Shown: positions 49,661 through 58,911, counted from the first letter of the stretch. The stretch is 64,000 nucleotides of DNA from an uncultured Lachnospiraceae bacterium (GCA_934394565.1 CAKRQV010000012.1:21876-85875); one strand, 5' to 3'. Translations and numbers: made by a program. The notes: a model not told the origin generated them from the sequence alone.

Positions 49661-50644
49661 ATGATCAATCCAGATATACAAAAACTGAGGACGGTATTGA
49701 TGGTTTCAAAGACACTGAATTTTTCAGAGGCAGCGTATGAATTGAATTTCACGCCATCAGCGATTTCAAAACAAGTGATATCCGTAGAAAAGAGCCTGGG
49801 TGTTACGTTGTTTGACAGACACAGCCGCAACGGGGTAACGTTGACCCCGGAAATGCAGAAATTGCTTCCGACATTACAGCAAGTGGTGTCTTCTTTTGAT
49901 GCGTTTGAAGGTGTTTTACGGACGATTTCTCTGGAACCGACATTTTATATTGGTACACCTCCACTTTTCCCATCGCAGGTAACATCGCAGGTTATTGCAG
50001 AGATGGTACAAAAAATTCCTTCGCTGGAGATAGAGGTGATGCGTCACGATAGCCGTACACTGTTGAAGTTGCTGCAGCTTGGAAAAATAGATGCAATGCT
50101 TAGTGTGATTCTTGGTCAGCCGGAGGATAATCCGGAATTTTATGAGAGCATGTGCAGTGACTTGGCGATCTGTCCTCTCAGAAAAACGCAGGATGTTGTG
50201 TTTTTGAATGAAAAACATCCGCTTGCAAAGAAACAGACGCTCTATACGAAAGATTTAATGGAATGTGCAGAAGCCCGTTTTCTGTTTATTAATACAAGAC
50301 CCCATACGATGTCCCGGCGAGAGCGCATTTTTCAGCGGACATGTGAAAACTATGGCGTGAAACGTGAAATCCGTGAAGTGAATCTGGAAGCAGGGATCGC
50401 CATAAATACCATCCTGCGCCGTATTGCGACAAATCCGGGATATATTGCTTTCGGACCAGAAGGGCTCAGCAGATCCATGTCTGGCGTCGTAGAGAGAACG
50501 TGTGAGGATACTATATATCCGATCAAAGAAGTGATCTGTTATAGGAAAAATAACAAAAGCCGTGTTATGAAGGTATTTCTGGAAGCCGCAAAAAAAATGG
50601 CAGGAAATTCGGCAAAGGATCCGGAAGAATTTAATGAAAAGTGA
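49661..50644 (+). CDS. LysR-family transcriptional regulator
   Basis: 327 residues from ATG 49661. N-terminal winged HTH: LRTVLMVSKTLNFSEAAYEL, then TPSAISKQVISVEKSLGVTL and FDRHSRNGVTLT. The rest is a LysR substrate-binding domain (EPTFYIGTPPLFPSQVTSQV onward). It is divergent from the FAD oxidoreductase gene and next to the SLC13 transporter, so it most likely controls both in response to the pathway substrate. Confidence 0.92.
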   Translation: MINPDIQKLRTVLMVSKTLNFSEAAYELNFTPSAISKQVISVEKSLGVTLFDRHSRNGVTLTPEMQKLLPTLQQVVSSFDAFEGVLRTISLEPTFYIGTPPLFPSQVTSQVIAEMVQKIPSLEIEVMRHDSRTLLKLLQLGKIDAMLSVILGQPEDNPEFYESMCSDLAICPLRKTQDVVFLNEKHPLAKKQTLYTKDLMECAEARFLFINTRPHTMSRRERIFQRTCENYGVKREIREVNLEAGIAINTILRRIATNPGYIAFGPEGLSRSMSGVVERTCEDTIYPIKEVICYRKNNKSRVMKVFLEAAKKMAGNSAKDPEEFNEK

Positions 50645-50655
50645 GTTAAACAATC

Positions 50656-50693
50656 AAAGGGGGCTGTCACACTAAGGGTGACAGCCCCCTTTT
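50656..50693. terminator. Bidirectional terminator between LysR and transporter genes
   Basis: AAAGGGGGCTGTCAC pairs perfectly with GTGACAGCCCCCTTT around a 7-base loop. Confidence 0.9.
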
Positions 50694-50722
50694 AAAAGCC
50701 GTATAAAAGGAGACTTTCATGT

Positions 50723-52189
50723 CTACAGTATATAGCAGAGTGCCAGGGTAAGAAGGTAATTGATCACAAAGATAATAATACCTGCAAACATACCTTTGGA
50801 ATACAGCCATTTTAGATCATCTGAAATACATTTGTTACCAAAGAGCAGAGGAGCCGCTCCACAGGCAGCCTGTGTCGCAAAAGCGAACATGACAGAAATC
50901 ATGAAACCGGCGGCATATACTGTCGGATTGATGCCGGACTGCTGAATATGTACGGTCAAAAATGGAGAAGCCAGGGATGCCATGATTACTCCGACAGCAG
51001 TATTGGACAGGAAATTTGTCAGAATCCAGGAAATAAGCAATACCAGAAGCAGGAATAACGGGAAGCCGAAGTTGACAAAAATACCGGACAGAGAATCCTG
51101 CAGCCAGAGTTTGATGCCAGCTTCATCCATTGTCAGTACAGCGCCCGCCTGTGTAAAGCCAATCATAGCATAAATTACGTTCCAGTCTACGCCGTCTTTT
51201 AAGACGGTATACGGATTGGCAGCAGGTTTGCCGTCAATTTTAACGAGGCACATGATGGCCAGACATATGGAGAACCAGCCAGCCTGTGTGATACCATTAA
51301 AGGCATCGCCAAAAGGTGTTCCCTTTTTGATAAACAGGATCAGGATAGTGTAAAGCAAAGAAATAGCAAAAACGATGGTGACAAAGGCCTGACGAGTGTC
51401 CATTTTGACATTGTCCATGCCTTCAAGTTTGGTGATGTCAAGATCTTTAAGCTTGCTTAAGTCTACTTTGAAAAGAACCATGATAAAGTAGTAAACAATC
51501 GCTATAATGATACCAAGAAGAGCGATAATACCCATGAACAGGAGATCACTTGTCTGGATTCCGGATTCACCAAGTGCCTGTTTCAGCGGGGAGAAGATAA
51601 GAAGCGGTAAGCCTTTAAATGGTAACATGGACATACCGATCATAGCCTCTGCATAAACACCAAAAACGTTGAATTTCATCCAGGAAGAATTTTCGTCATA
51701 TCCCAGCTCTTTCCGGATGGATTCCAGTACACTGTAGTAGAAAACCAGACCGCCAAGGCCGATAAAAGCACCTGCGAAGACGGATGCGATCATAAGCATA
51801 AAAGTGAAGGCGAAGGGTTTCCCTTTGGCAAATTTTCGACTGATCAGCCAACGGGCGATCACATCTCCGGCACCGCAATCAATCAGGGCCCGGCACAGAC
51901 CATAAATAACGATCAGCTGGAAGATCATAGTACCACCAAGACTGGATGCAATCATGTCAGGGAATGTCAGTGCGCCGGATAATTGGATAGCCAGAATCGC
52001 AAATATAGAAATTGCGATATAGGGATATCCGCTGGCAGCCATCAGAACCAGACCGATAAAAATACAGATGCCCTGTACGCCAATGCGTGTGACAGGTCCC
52101 CAGGTTGGGATAAAACGCCCAAGGACAAACAGTAAAAGCAGTCCCACGATAAATATGACAGGATTTTTTCCTTTTTTAGATTTGCTCAT
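50723..52189 (-). CDS. SLC13/DASS-family anion permease
   Basis: 488 residues from ATG 52189 (AAGGGGGC upstream); the in-frame ATG 52267 coincides with the promoter region and is not used. About 11-12 membrane helices. The second half holds the family motifs ISWILTNFLSNTAVGVIMA and FATQAACGAAPLLFGNKCIS, analogous to the SNT motif of citrate/dicarboxylate carriers. It should import a di- or tricarboxylate or related anion with Na+ or by exchange. The substrate is unknown. Confidence 0.85.
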   Translation of the reverse strand: MSKSKKGKNPVIFIVGLLLLFVLGRFIPTWGPVTRIGVQGICIFIGLVLMAASGYPYIAISIFAILAIQLSGALTFPDMIASSLGGTMIFQLIVIYGLCRALIDCGAGDVIARWLISRKFAKGKPFAFTFMLMIASVFAGAFIGLGGLVFYYSVLESIRKELGYDENSSWMKFNVFGVYAEAMIGMSMLPFKGLPLLIFSPLKQALGESGIQTSDLLFMGIIALLGIIIAIVYYFIMVLFKVDLSKLKDLDITKLEGMDNVKMDTRQAFVTIVFAISLLYTILILFIKKGTPFGDAFNGITQAGWFSICLAIMCLVKIDGKPAANPYTVLKDGVDWNVIYAMIGFTQAGAVLTMDEAGIKLWLQDSLSGIFVNFGFPLFLLLVLLISWILTNFLSNTAVGVIMASLASPFLTVHIQQSGINPTVYAAGFMISVMFAFATQAACGAAPLLFGNKCISDDLKWLYSKGMFAGIIIFVINYLLTLALCYIL

Positions 52190-52269
52190 AAAAGCCCCCT
52201 TTCCAAGCGGTTGTACATAAAACCGCCTATGCACCACTACCATGATGGATGTGGTTTCCTTTTTCATAT

Positions 52270-52298
52270 ATTATAATGGTTTGAAACGGTGGACTCAA
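52270..52298 (-). promoter_or_regulatory. Promoter of the SLC13 transporter gene
   Basis: On the minus strand TTGAGT (52298-52293), 17-base spacer, TATAAT (52275-52270). The short leader contains a CCAC..CCAT-C-ATGG..GTGG hairpin (about 52230-52250). The remaining gap up to 52496 shows no gene. Confidence 0.75.
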
Positions 52299-52496
52299 TG
52301 AATATACAGATCTGTTCTGACTGTATACTGTGCCAAAGTGGAATAATATAAAATCAGGAAAAGATACTGTGGATAACAGGAGCACAGGTTGGATGCAAAA
52401 TACAAGATTGACGGACAAAAAGCTGGTTTTTCGGCAATTCATATAAAAAATGACCAAAAAATTACCAAAAACAGAGGGAAAAACGCAAGGCAATGG

Positions 52497-52525
52497 TTGA
52501 AAACTCACAAGAAATGGGTTATATT
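52497..52525 (+). promoter_or_regulatory. Promoter of the CdaR/PucR-like regulator
   Basis: TTGAAA (52497-52502), 17-base spacer, TATATT (52520-52525), about 97 bases before the ATG. Confidence 0.7.
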
Positions 52526-52621
52526 ATTAGATAAGTTATCAATAAAGATAAAATGCAGTACAGCTGTAATATAGACATACAAAGAGCAGTTTTCGCTTTT
52601 TGTAAGAAAGAGAGTGACAGT

Positions 52622-53710
52622 ATGGTTTCAAGTCAGGTCCTGCAGAAGACTCTGGATGAGCTCAAGAGCATTACTAAAGTAGATTTGAGTGTTCTGAATA
52701 TTGACGGTACAGTGCTGGTGTCCACAATGGTAGAAGAGCAGGTGGATCACGCTACCGTGCGTCAGTTTGTTGATTCTCCGGCGGACAGCCAGATCCTTCA
52801 GGAGAGATATTTTTTCAAAGTATTTGATGATAATAATGTGGAGTATGTCCTGGTGTCTTCGGGCAGTATGAACGATCCGTATCTGATCGGTCGTGTCGCT
52901 GTATCCCAGATCCAGAATCTGATCATTGCCTACAAGGAGCGTCTGGACAAGAATAATTTCATCCAGAATCTTCTTCTGGACAATCTGCTTCTTGTGGACA
53001 TCTACAACCGTGCCAAGAAGCTGCGCATCGATACGAATGCCAAGCGTATTGTATTTACCGTAGAGACGCTGGGTGACAAGGATAATACTGCGCTTGATAA
53101 AATCAAGAGTCTGTTTACCGGCCATCCGCAGGATTTCATCACAGCGATTGATGAGAATAATGTGATCATCGTCAAGGAGCTCAAGGATGGTGAGAATTAT
53201 GCAGAGATGAGCCGTCTGGCCCGTCTGATCGCAGATACGCTACAGACGGAGCAGTCCGGACAGGTGCGCGTGGCCTACGGTAATGTCGTAGATGAAATCA
53301 AGAATGTATCCCGTTCCTACAAGGAGTCCCAGATGGCCCTTGAGGTCGGCAAGATCTTCCATGCGGAGAAAAATGTTATCCCTTACAATAATCTCGGTAT
53401 CGGCCGTCTGATCTATCAGCTGCCGATTCCGCTTTGCAAGATGTTCATGAGAGAGGTTTTCGGCGAGCAGCTGCCGGATACTTTTGACGAAGAAACGTTA
53501 ATGACGATCAATAAGTTTTTCGAAAACAACTTAAATGTTTCCGAGACATCCCGTCAGCTCTATGTACACCGTAATACGCTGGTGTATCGTCTGGAAAAAC
53601 TGGAAAAGAGCACGGGTCTGGATATCCGGGTATTTGACGATGCCCTGACTTTCAAAATCGCCATGATGGTTGTACGTTACATGAAATATATGCAGGAACA
53701 GAATCCGTAA
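52622..53710 (+). CDS. CdaR/PucR-type helix-turn-helix regulator
   Basis: 362 residues from ATG 52622. An N-terminal sugar-diacid-recognition-like domain (about 1-130) reads LDELKSITKVDLSVLNIDGT. A middle GGDEF-like CdaR domain follows (about 140-260). The C-terminal PucR HTH (about 300-360) reads NNLNVSETSRQLYVHRNTLV, then YRLEKLEKSTGLDIR. Such proteins sense carboxylic acids. It lies 207 bases before the aconitase-family gene, which may be its target. In-frame ATG 52553 has no ribosome site. Confidence 0.85.
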   Translation: MVSSQVLQKTLDELKSITKVDLSVLNIDGTVLVSTMVEEQVDHATVRQFVDSPADSQILQERYFFKVFDDNNVEYVLVSSGSMNDPYLIGRVAVSQIQNLIIAYKERLDKNNFIQNLLLDNLLLVDIYNRAKKLRIDTNAKRIVFTVETLGDKDNTALDKIKSLFTGHPQDFITAIDENNVIIVKELKDGENYAEMSRLARLIADTLQTEQSGQVRVAYGNVVDEIKNVSRSYKESQMALEVGKIFHAEKNVIPYNNLGIGRLIYQLPIPLCKMFMREVFGEQLPDTFDEETLMTINKFFENNLNVSETSRQLYVHRNTLVYRLEKLEKSTGLDIRVFDDALTFKIAMMVVRYMKYMQEQNP

Positions 53711-53917
53711 CCGCGGATATATAGCAAAACGTACGAAATGTGCAGAGATGTGTCAGGCATAGCTGCACATTTTGTTTGTTCTGTGTCCATGTAAAGAAAG
53801 GTGCAGTGCAATGCTGCAAATCCGGCAGGGACATCGACAGCTATAAAACAGATGCGGTCGGTACAGAGTTACGGGCCGCAGAATATATATTTATTTCAGA
53901 TACAGGAGGAGATTATT

Positions 53918-56203
53918 ATGATTACACTGGAAAAGACTGGCGCCTACCTCGTCGGAGGCACGACGCTGATCCCGGACGATGCCGATGCAAAAGCACGTCT
54001 GCAGGCCGAAGGCGTATGTCCCGTATCCAAAGAAAGGGCTGCCACAGGTACGATGGCCTACCATATCTTAAAGGAACACAATGTGTCCGATGATATGCAG
54101 GAGCTTCGCATTAAATTTGACAAGCTGACCTCTCATGATATCACATTTGTCGGTATCATCCAGACGGCCCGTGCGTCAGGACTTGAAAAATTCCCTGTAC
54201 CGTATGTACTGACCAACTGTCACAATTCTCTCTGTGCAGTCGGTGGTACGATCAATGAAGATGACCATATGTTTGGCCTGACCTGCGCTAAAAAGTACGG
54301 TGGTGTCTATGTACCGCCTCATCAGGCTGTTATCCATCAGTTTGCCCGTGAGATGCTGGCCGGTGGAGGCAAGATGATCCTGGGATCTGACAGCCATACC
54401 CGTTATGGTGCCCTGGGTACGATGGCCATGGGCGAGGGTGGACCGGAGCTGGTTAAACAGCTGCTGGAGCAGACCTACGATATCCATATGCCGGGTGTCG
54501 TGGCAATTTATCTGACCGGTGAGCCGGTACCTGGGGTTGGTCCGCAGGATGTGGCGCTGGCGATCATCGGTGCTGTATTTGCCAATGGATATGTGAAGAA
54601 TAAAGTGATGGAGTTTGTCGGTCCGGGCGTATCTTCCTTAAGTGCTGATTTCCGTATTGGTGTGGATGTTATGACGACGGAGACCACCTGTCTGTCTTCC
54701 ATCTGGAGAACGGACGACAAGATCAAAGAGTTTTATGACATTCACGGCCGCAGCGAGGATTACAAAGAGCTGAATCCGGATCCGGTTGCCTATTATGATG
54801 GCGTTGTTCGTGTCGAACTGGACAAGATCCGTCCGATGATCGCGATGCCGTTCCATCCGAGCAATACCTATACGATCGAGGAAGTCAATGCAAACCTTGA
54901 AGATATTCTGCATGATGTCGAGAAACGTGCAGCTGTCAGCCTGGACAATAAAGTAGAATATTCCCTAATGAATAAGATCCATAACGGCAAGCTGCTGGTC
55001 GATCAGGGTATCATCGCCGGATGTGCCGGTGGTGGCTTTGAAAATATCTGTGCGGCCGCTGATATCTTAAAGGGTGCCAGCATTGGACATGATGAATTTA
55101 CATTGAGTGTATATCCGGCTTCTACGCCGATCTATATCGAGCTGGCCAAGAATGGTGTGCTGGCTACATTGATGGAGACCGGTGCGATCGTGAAGACAGC
55201 GTTCTGTGGTCCGTGCTTTGGTGCCGGCGATACACCGGCGAACAATGCGTTTAGTATCCGTCATTCTACACGTAATTTCCCGAACCGTGAGGGATCCAAG
55301 ATCCAGAATGGCCAGATTTCTTCCGTGGCGCTGATGGATGCCCGTTCGATCGCTGCGACAGCAGCCAACAAAGGCTATCTGACTCCGGCCACAGAGTTCA
55401 CAGGTACGTACAGCAATCCGAAATATTTCTTTGACAAGACGATCTATGAGAACCGCGTCTTTGACAGCAAGGGTGTGGCAGATCCGGGCGTGGAGATCCA
55501 GTTTGGCCCGAATATCAAAGACTGGCCGAAGATGGTCGCACTGACAGACAATCTGCTGTTAAAGGTGGTTTCTGAGATCCACGATCCGGTCACCACGACA
55601 GACGAACTGATTCCATCCGGCGAGACTTCTTCTTACCGTTCCAATCCGCTGGGACTGGCTGAGTTTACACTGTCCAGAAAGGATCCGGCCTATGTCGGTC
55701 GTGCCAAGGAGGTGCAGCTGGCAGAAAAGGCAAGGGAAAACGGGGAGACTCCGGAGTCCGGTTTCGTTGAGGTCGGACAGGCGCTGGCATGGGTACATGA
55801 GAATTTTGAAGGTGTGACGGATGCCAATACAGGCATTGGCAGCACGATCTTTGCGGTAAAACCGGGCGACGGTTCTGCGCGGGAGCAGGCGGCTTCCTGC
55901 CAGAAGGTGCTTGGTGGCTGGGCCAACATTGCGAATGAATACGCGACAAAACGTTATCGCTCCAATCTGATCAACTGGGGTATGCTGCCGTTTCTGATTC
56001 CGGAAGGAGATCTGCCGTTTACAAATGGAGATTATCTGTTTGTGCCGGATATCCGCAAGGCAGTGGCTGAGAAAGCAGAAGAGATCACGATCTATGTTGT
56101 GGGTGAGGAGAAGAAGTCCTTTACGGTGACGTTGGGTGATCTGACGGATGATGAGCGGGAGATTATTCTTAAGGGCTGCTTGATCAACTATAATCGTAAA
56201 TAA
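53918..56203 (+). CDS. Aconitase-family hydratase (YbhJ type)
   Basis: 761 residues from ATG 53918 with AGGAGGAG upstream; upstream in-frame codons from 53801 are not favoured. The aconitase core is complete: the cluster cysteines are expected in IIAGCAGGGFENI and CGPCFGAGDTPANNAFSIRH, with LGSDSHTRYGALGTMAMGEG and the C-terminal swivel domain. The length and the N-terminal SKERAATGTMAYHILKEHN match the YbhJ group more than AcnA or AcnB. It probably adds or removes water from a tricarboxylate-like acid via a [4Fe-4S] cluster. A 56-bp foldback starts 12 bases after the stop. Confidence 0.88.
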   Translation: MITLEKTGAYLVGGTTLIPDDADAKARLQAEGVCPVSKERAATGTMAYHILKEHNVSDDMQELRIKFDKLTSHDITFVGIIQTARASGLEKFPVPYVLTNCHNSLCAVGGTINEDDHMFGLTCAKKYGGVYVPPHQAVIHQFAREMLAGGGKMILGSDSHTRYGALGTMAMGEGGPELVKQLLEQTYDIHMPGVVAIYLTGEPVPGVGPQDVALAIIGAVFANGYVKNKVMEFVGPGVSSLSADFRIGVDVMTTETTCLSSIWRTDDKIKEFYDIHGRSEDYKELNPDPVAYYDGVVRVELDKIRPMIAMPFHPSNTYTIEEVNANLEDILHDVEKRAAVSLDNKVEYSLMNKIHNGKLLVDQGIIAGCAGGGFENICAAADILKGASIGHDEFTLSVYPASTPIYIELAKNGVLATLMETGAIVKTAFCGPCFGAGDTPANNAFSIRHSTRNFPNREGSKIQNGQISSVALMDARSIAATAANKGYLTPATEFTGTYSNPKYFFDKTIYENRVFDSKGVADPGVEIQFGPNIKDWPKMVALTDNLLLKVVSEIHDPVTTTDELIPSGETSSYRSNPLGLAEFTLSRKDPAYVGRAKEVQLAEKARENGETPESGFVEVGQALAWVHENFEGVTDANTGIGSTIFAVKPGDGSAREQAASCQKVLGGWANIANEYATKRYRSNLINWGMLPFLIPEGDLPFTNGDYLFVPDIRKAVAEKAEEITIYVVGEEKKSFTVTLGDLTDDEREIILKGCLINYNRK

Positions 56204-56215
56204 AATAGGATGACT

Positions 56216-56454
56216 GACGGACAGGTGACTGCCGCGGTGCCTCAAGAGAGGGCAGGGAGTTGGATGTCTGGTTTCAAACAAGTGCAACGCTTTGCTGAGC
56301 TAACGGCTAACTTCATCTAATGCGCTCGCTAAAGCGGGCTCGCGCATAAGATTACATAAGCCGTGGATCTCATCAAAGCTAAGGGCGCACTTTGAATCGT
56401 TTGAAACCAGATATCCAACTCCCTGCCCTCTTTTGAGGCACCGCGGCAGTCGCC
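56216..56454 (+). repeat. Long tagged foldback element F2 (56-bp stem)
   Basis: The tag GACGGAC (56216-56222), one A, then a 56-base arm (56224-56279) that pairs with 56399-56454 without gaps. Only three positions differ from Watson-Crick pairing and all three are G-U wobbles in plus-strand RNA. The 119-base middle folds further: AAGTGC/GCACTT, GCTTTG/CAAAGC, TGAG/CTCA, ACGGCT/AGCCGT and ATGCGC/GCGCAT are nested in order. So the whole 230 bases can form one rod. The rest of the gap to 56567 shows no gene. Confidence 0.9.
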
Positions 56455-56567
56455 TTGATAATGAAGAAGTCAAATATGTAATGTAAGATATAAAACATTA
56501 ATTTTGGAATTGAAATTTATCTATGCAATGTGATGTGAAAATAAACAATAAGAAAGGAAATCTGCAC

Positions 56568-57188
56568 ATGAAAACAAGAGAAGAGGCCGTTACATTCGGT
56601 CTGACTTTCCCGGATACATATATGGAATGCCCATTTCGCGATCCGAACTGGCAGCTGATTCGGGTGAAGGGCAGTAAGAAGGCGTTTCTGTGGATCTACG
56701 AGATGGATGGTATCGTGTGTCTGAATGTGAAGGCGGATCCGCAGTGGCGGGATTTCTGGCGGGGGACGTTTGCCTCGGTGGTGCCGGGGTACCATCAGAA
56801 TAAGGAGCACTGGAATACGATTTATCTGGATGGGACAGTGCCGGAGGAGGATATCCGCAGGATGATCGGGGAGAGCTATGATCTGGTGACGGATTCTCCG
56901 ACGAAAAGGATCTATGAGGCGGTGAAACGGATCCCACAGGGAAAGGTGGCGACCTACAGTCAGGTGGCGGCGATGGCAGGCAATCCGCGGATGTGCCGGG
57001 CGGTGGGTAATGCACTGCATCATAATCCGGATCCCGGGCATGTGCCGTGTTACCGGGTGGTCAATGCAAAGGGCGAGCTTTCGGGAGCTTTTGCGTTTGG
57101 AGGGGCGGATGAGCAGGCAAACCGGCTGCGGGCGGATGGTATTGAGGTAAAGGACAACAGAGTGGATCTGAAAAAATACGGCATGTAA
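56568..57188 (+). CDS. YjbR (MmcQ)-like domain fused to an O6-alkylguanine-DNA alkyltransferase-like domain
   Basis: 206 residues from ATG 56568 (AGAAAGGAA upstream). Residues 1-105 are an MmcQ/YjbR domain (REEAVTFGLTFPDTYMECPF, then WRGTFASVVPGYHQNKEHW). Residues 110-206 are an MGMT/Ogt-type DNA-binding domain (RIYEAVKRIPQGKVATYSQV, MCRAVGNALHHNP). The active site is PCYRVV with Cys161; most alkyltransferases have PCHRV and the non-enzymatic ATL proteins have PWHRV. Thus the nucleophile is kept but its neighbouring His is Tyr. It could repair or flag alkylated guanine. Confidence 0.88.
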   Translation: MKTREEAVTFGLTFPDTYMECPFRDPNWQLIRVKGSKKAFLWIYEMDGIVCLNVKADPQWRDFWRGTFASVVPGYHQNKEHWNTIYLDGTVPEEDIRRMIGESYDLVTDSPTKRIYEAVKRIPQGKVATYSQVAAMAGNPRMCRAVGNALHHNPDPGHVPCYRVVNAKGELSGAFAFGGADEQANRLRADGIEVKDNRVDLKKYGM

Positions 57189-57199
57189 ACGGTTTGGGG

Positions 57200-57227
57200 T
57201 TGCATTCTCCTTGAAATGTGTTAGAAT
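57200..57227 (+). promoter_or_regulatory. Promoter of the EIIC-like gene
   Basis: TTGCAT (57200-57205), 16-base spacer, TAGAAT (57222-57227), 88 bases before the ATG. Confidence 0.6.
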
Positions 57228-57315
57228 GTAGCAGTGTACCACTTTAACGCAATGCAGTGAAATATAGATAAAGCGCGATATGCGAACATGACACAGCGGA
57301 TCAAGGAGAGAGAAG

Positions 57316-58911
57316 ATGAAAAAACAGATTGCATTTATCGGAAGCAGCGGTGGCAATTTATATAAGCAGGGCGGTAACGATATCGCTGGTATGATGAAGG
57401 AGATTCTGGCCCAGACAAAAGCGGCAGATATGGAGATCGCTTTTGTACAGTATGTGCTGGCATCAGGAAGCCTGGATACCGTGGGGCCGGAGAGTAAGGC
57501 GAGTCTGTATACGTGGGACGGTGCAGCTGTCTGTAAGACGTTTGAAGGAACACTGCAACAGGTCAATGAAAAGGCTGCAGAAATGGATGCTGCTCTGGCA
57601 GAAAAGGTTGGGCAGGGTGAGATCGATGGCCTTATGTTTGTCAGTGCCGACCCGCAGGGAGCCAATGCAAAGACAGTGCAGGCGGCGGCAGCAAAGAAGC
57701 TTCCGATGGCCGGTACCGGGGGAACCGGTGTGGCGCTGATCCAGAGCCTGGGATGTAATGTTTTGAGTGCCTCCGGAACAACGGGAACCACAAATCGTAC
57801 CCGTGCCGTAGCGTTTACCACGGCCCTTGCCAAAAACTGGGGAATCAAATATATGCCTGTGATCGGAAATACCGGTGCAGATGCAGCCGGAAAGGTCTCC
57901 GGCAATGTAGTGTCCCGGATCAATTTCAGGGGGATTATGATGACATCGCTTCCGGCATTTATTGCCATGGCACTTTTGCTGGCCTGCAGCAAGATCCCGG
58001 GCTGCAGCGGTCTGTCGGATGTTTTCGATACGCTGGTCGGTTACATTCCGGTGGTTGTCTGTGCGATTGCGGCCAAACAGGTATCCGGCATGGATGAGGT
58101 CGGTGTCGTAGCCGGTATCGTGGGCGGTATCCTGGCTAAGGACGGTGGCATTATCGGCGGTCTGGTTGTCGGTATTCTGGCCGGTATCCTTGTTTATTAT
58201 ATCAGTGTGTTCTGCTATAACCACAATGTGCCGGGAACGACGGTTAATATCGCTTCCGGTGGTATCGGTGGTCTGGCAGCCGGTCTGGTGGGTATGTATG
58301 TGATCGCACCGATCACATTATGGCTGGGCAATGGTATCTGCAGCGTGATCAATGCATGCATCAGCTATAATGCCGTGCTGGCCGGGGCGGTAGCCGGACT
58401 TCTGATCTGGCCCGCGATCATCGGTGGCGTATACCATGCGGCAATCCTGCCGATCGTACTGCTTGAGATTGAGGAAATGGGCTTTTCCTTCCTTGGTGCG
58501 ATCGATATGACGGGGCTTGTCATGGTTTCTGCCGGAATTACACTGGCAAATATCATTCTTCCCCGTGTCCGCGGAGAACGGGCAGCGGCTTTTTCAGGGT
58601 TTGCGATCAATGTGGGTTTTGGCACATTTGTTGAAGCAGCGTATCCGTATATGTTCTCCAGTAAAATTGTATTCGCCGGTGCTCTGGCCAGTGCGACAGT
58701 GTCCGGTGCGCTGGTAGGCTTGTTTGATGTCAAGGGAACGGCATATCTCCCGGCAGTTATTGCACCGTTTATGGCACAGGAAGGCAAGGGGGTATTTTTC
58801 CTGCTCTGTATGCTGGTGGCCATGGTAATGGCCTGTCTGATCACACTGGCGGCAAACCGCATGTATCTGGCATCGCAGGAAAAGGAAACGGTGCAGGCAC
58901 AGGTATTCTGA
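57316..58911 (+). CDS. PTS EIIC-like membrane protein with a soluble N-terminal domain
   Basis: 531 residues, AAGGAG before ATG 57316. Residues 1-190 are soluble (KKQIAFIGSSGGNLYKQGGN, then GKVSGNVVSRINFRG at the junction). The domain has alternating strands and helices with Gly-rich loops (MAGTGGTGVALIQSLG). Residues 200-520 are a PTS_EIIC_2-like membrane domain with repeated GIVGGILAKDGGIIGGLVVG patterns. No EIIA or EIIB domain, HPr site or partner gene is visible. So sugar-PTS function is doubtful; it may be a PTS-derived transporter. It lies next to the tryptophan T-box operon. Confidence 0.72.
   Translation: MKKQIAFIGSSGGNLYKQGGNDIAGMMKEILAQTKAADMEIAFVQYVLASGSLDTVGPESKASLYTWDGAAVCKTFEGTLQQVNEKAAEMDAALAEKVGQGEIDGLMFVSADPQGANAKTVQAAAAKKLPMAGTGGTGVALIQSLGCNVLSASGTTGTTNRTRAVAFTTALAKNWGIKYMPVIGNTGADAAGKVSGNVVSRINFRGIMMTSLPAFIAMALLLACSKIPGCSGLSDVFDTLVGYIPVVVCAIAAKQVSGMDEVGVVAGIVGGILAKDGGIIGGLVVGILAGILVYYISVFCYNHNVPGTTVNIASGGIGGLAAGLVGMYVIAPITLWLGNGICSVINACISYNAVLAGAVAGLLIWPAIIGGVYHAAILPIVLLEIEEMGFSFLGAIDMTGLVMVSAGITLANIILPRVRGERAAAFSGFAINVGFGTFVEAAYPYMFSSKIVFAGALASATVSGALVGLFDVKGTAYLPAVIAPFMAQEGKGVFFLLCMLVAMVMACLITLAANRMYLASQEKETVQAQVF

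Noticed and set aside
52410..52435. Sixth intergenic GACGGAC followed by AAAAAGCTGGTTTTTC
   Set aside because: The stem is only five A-T pairs and is not next to a stop codon, so I do not count it in the tagged hairpin family.
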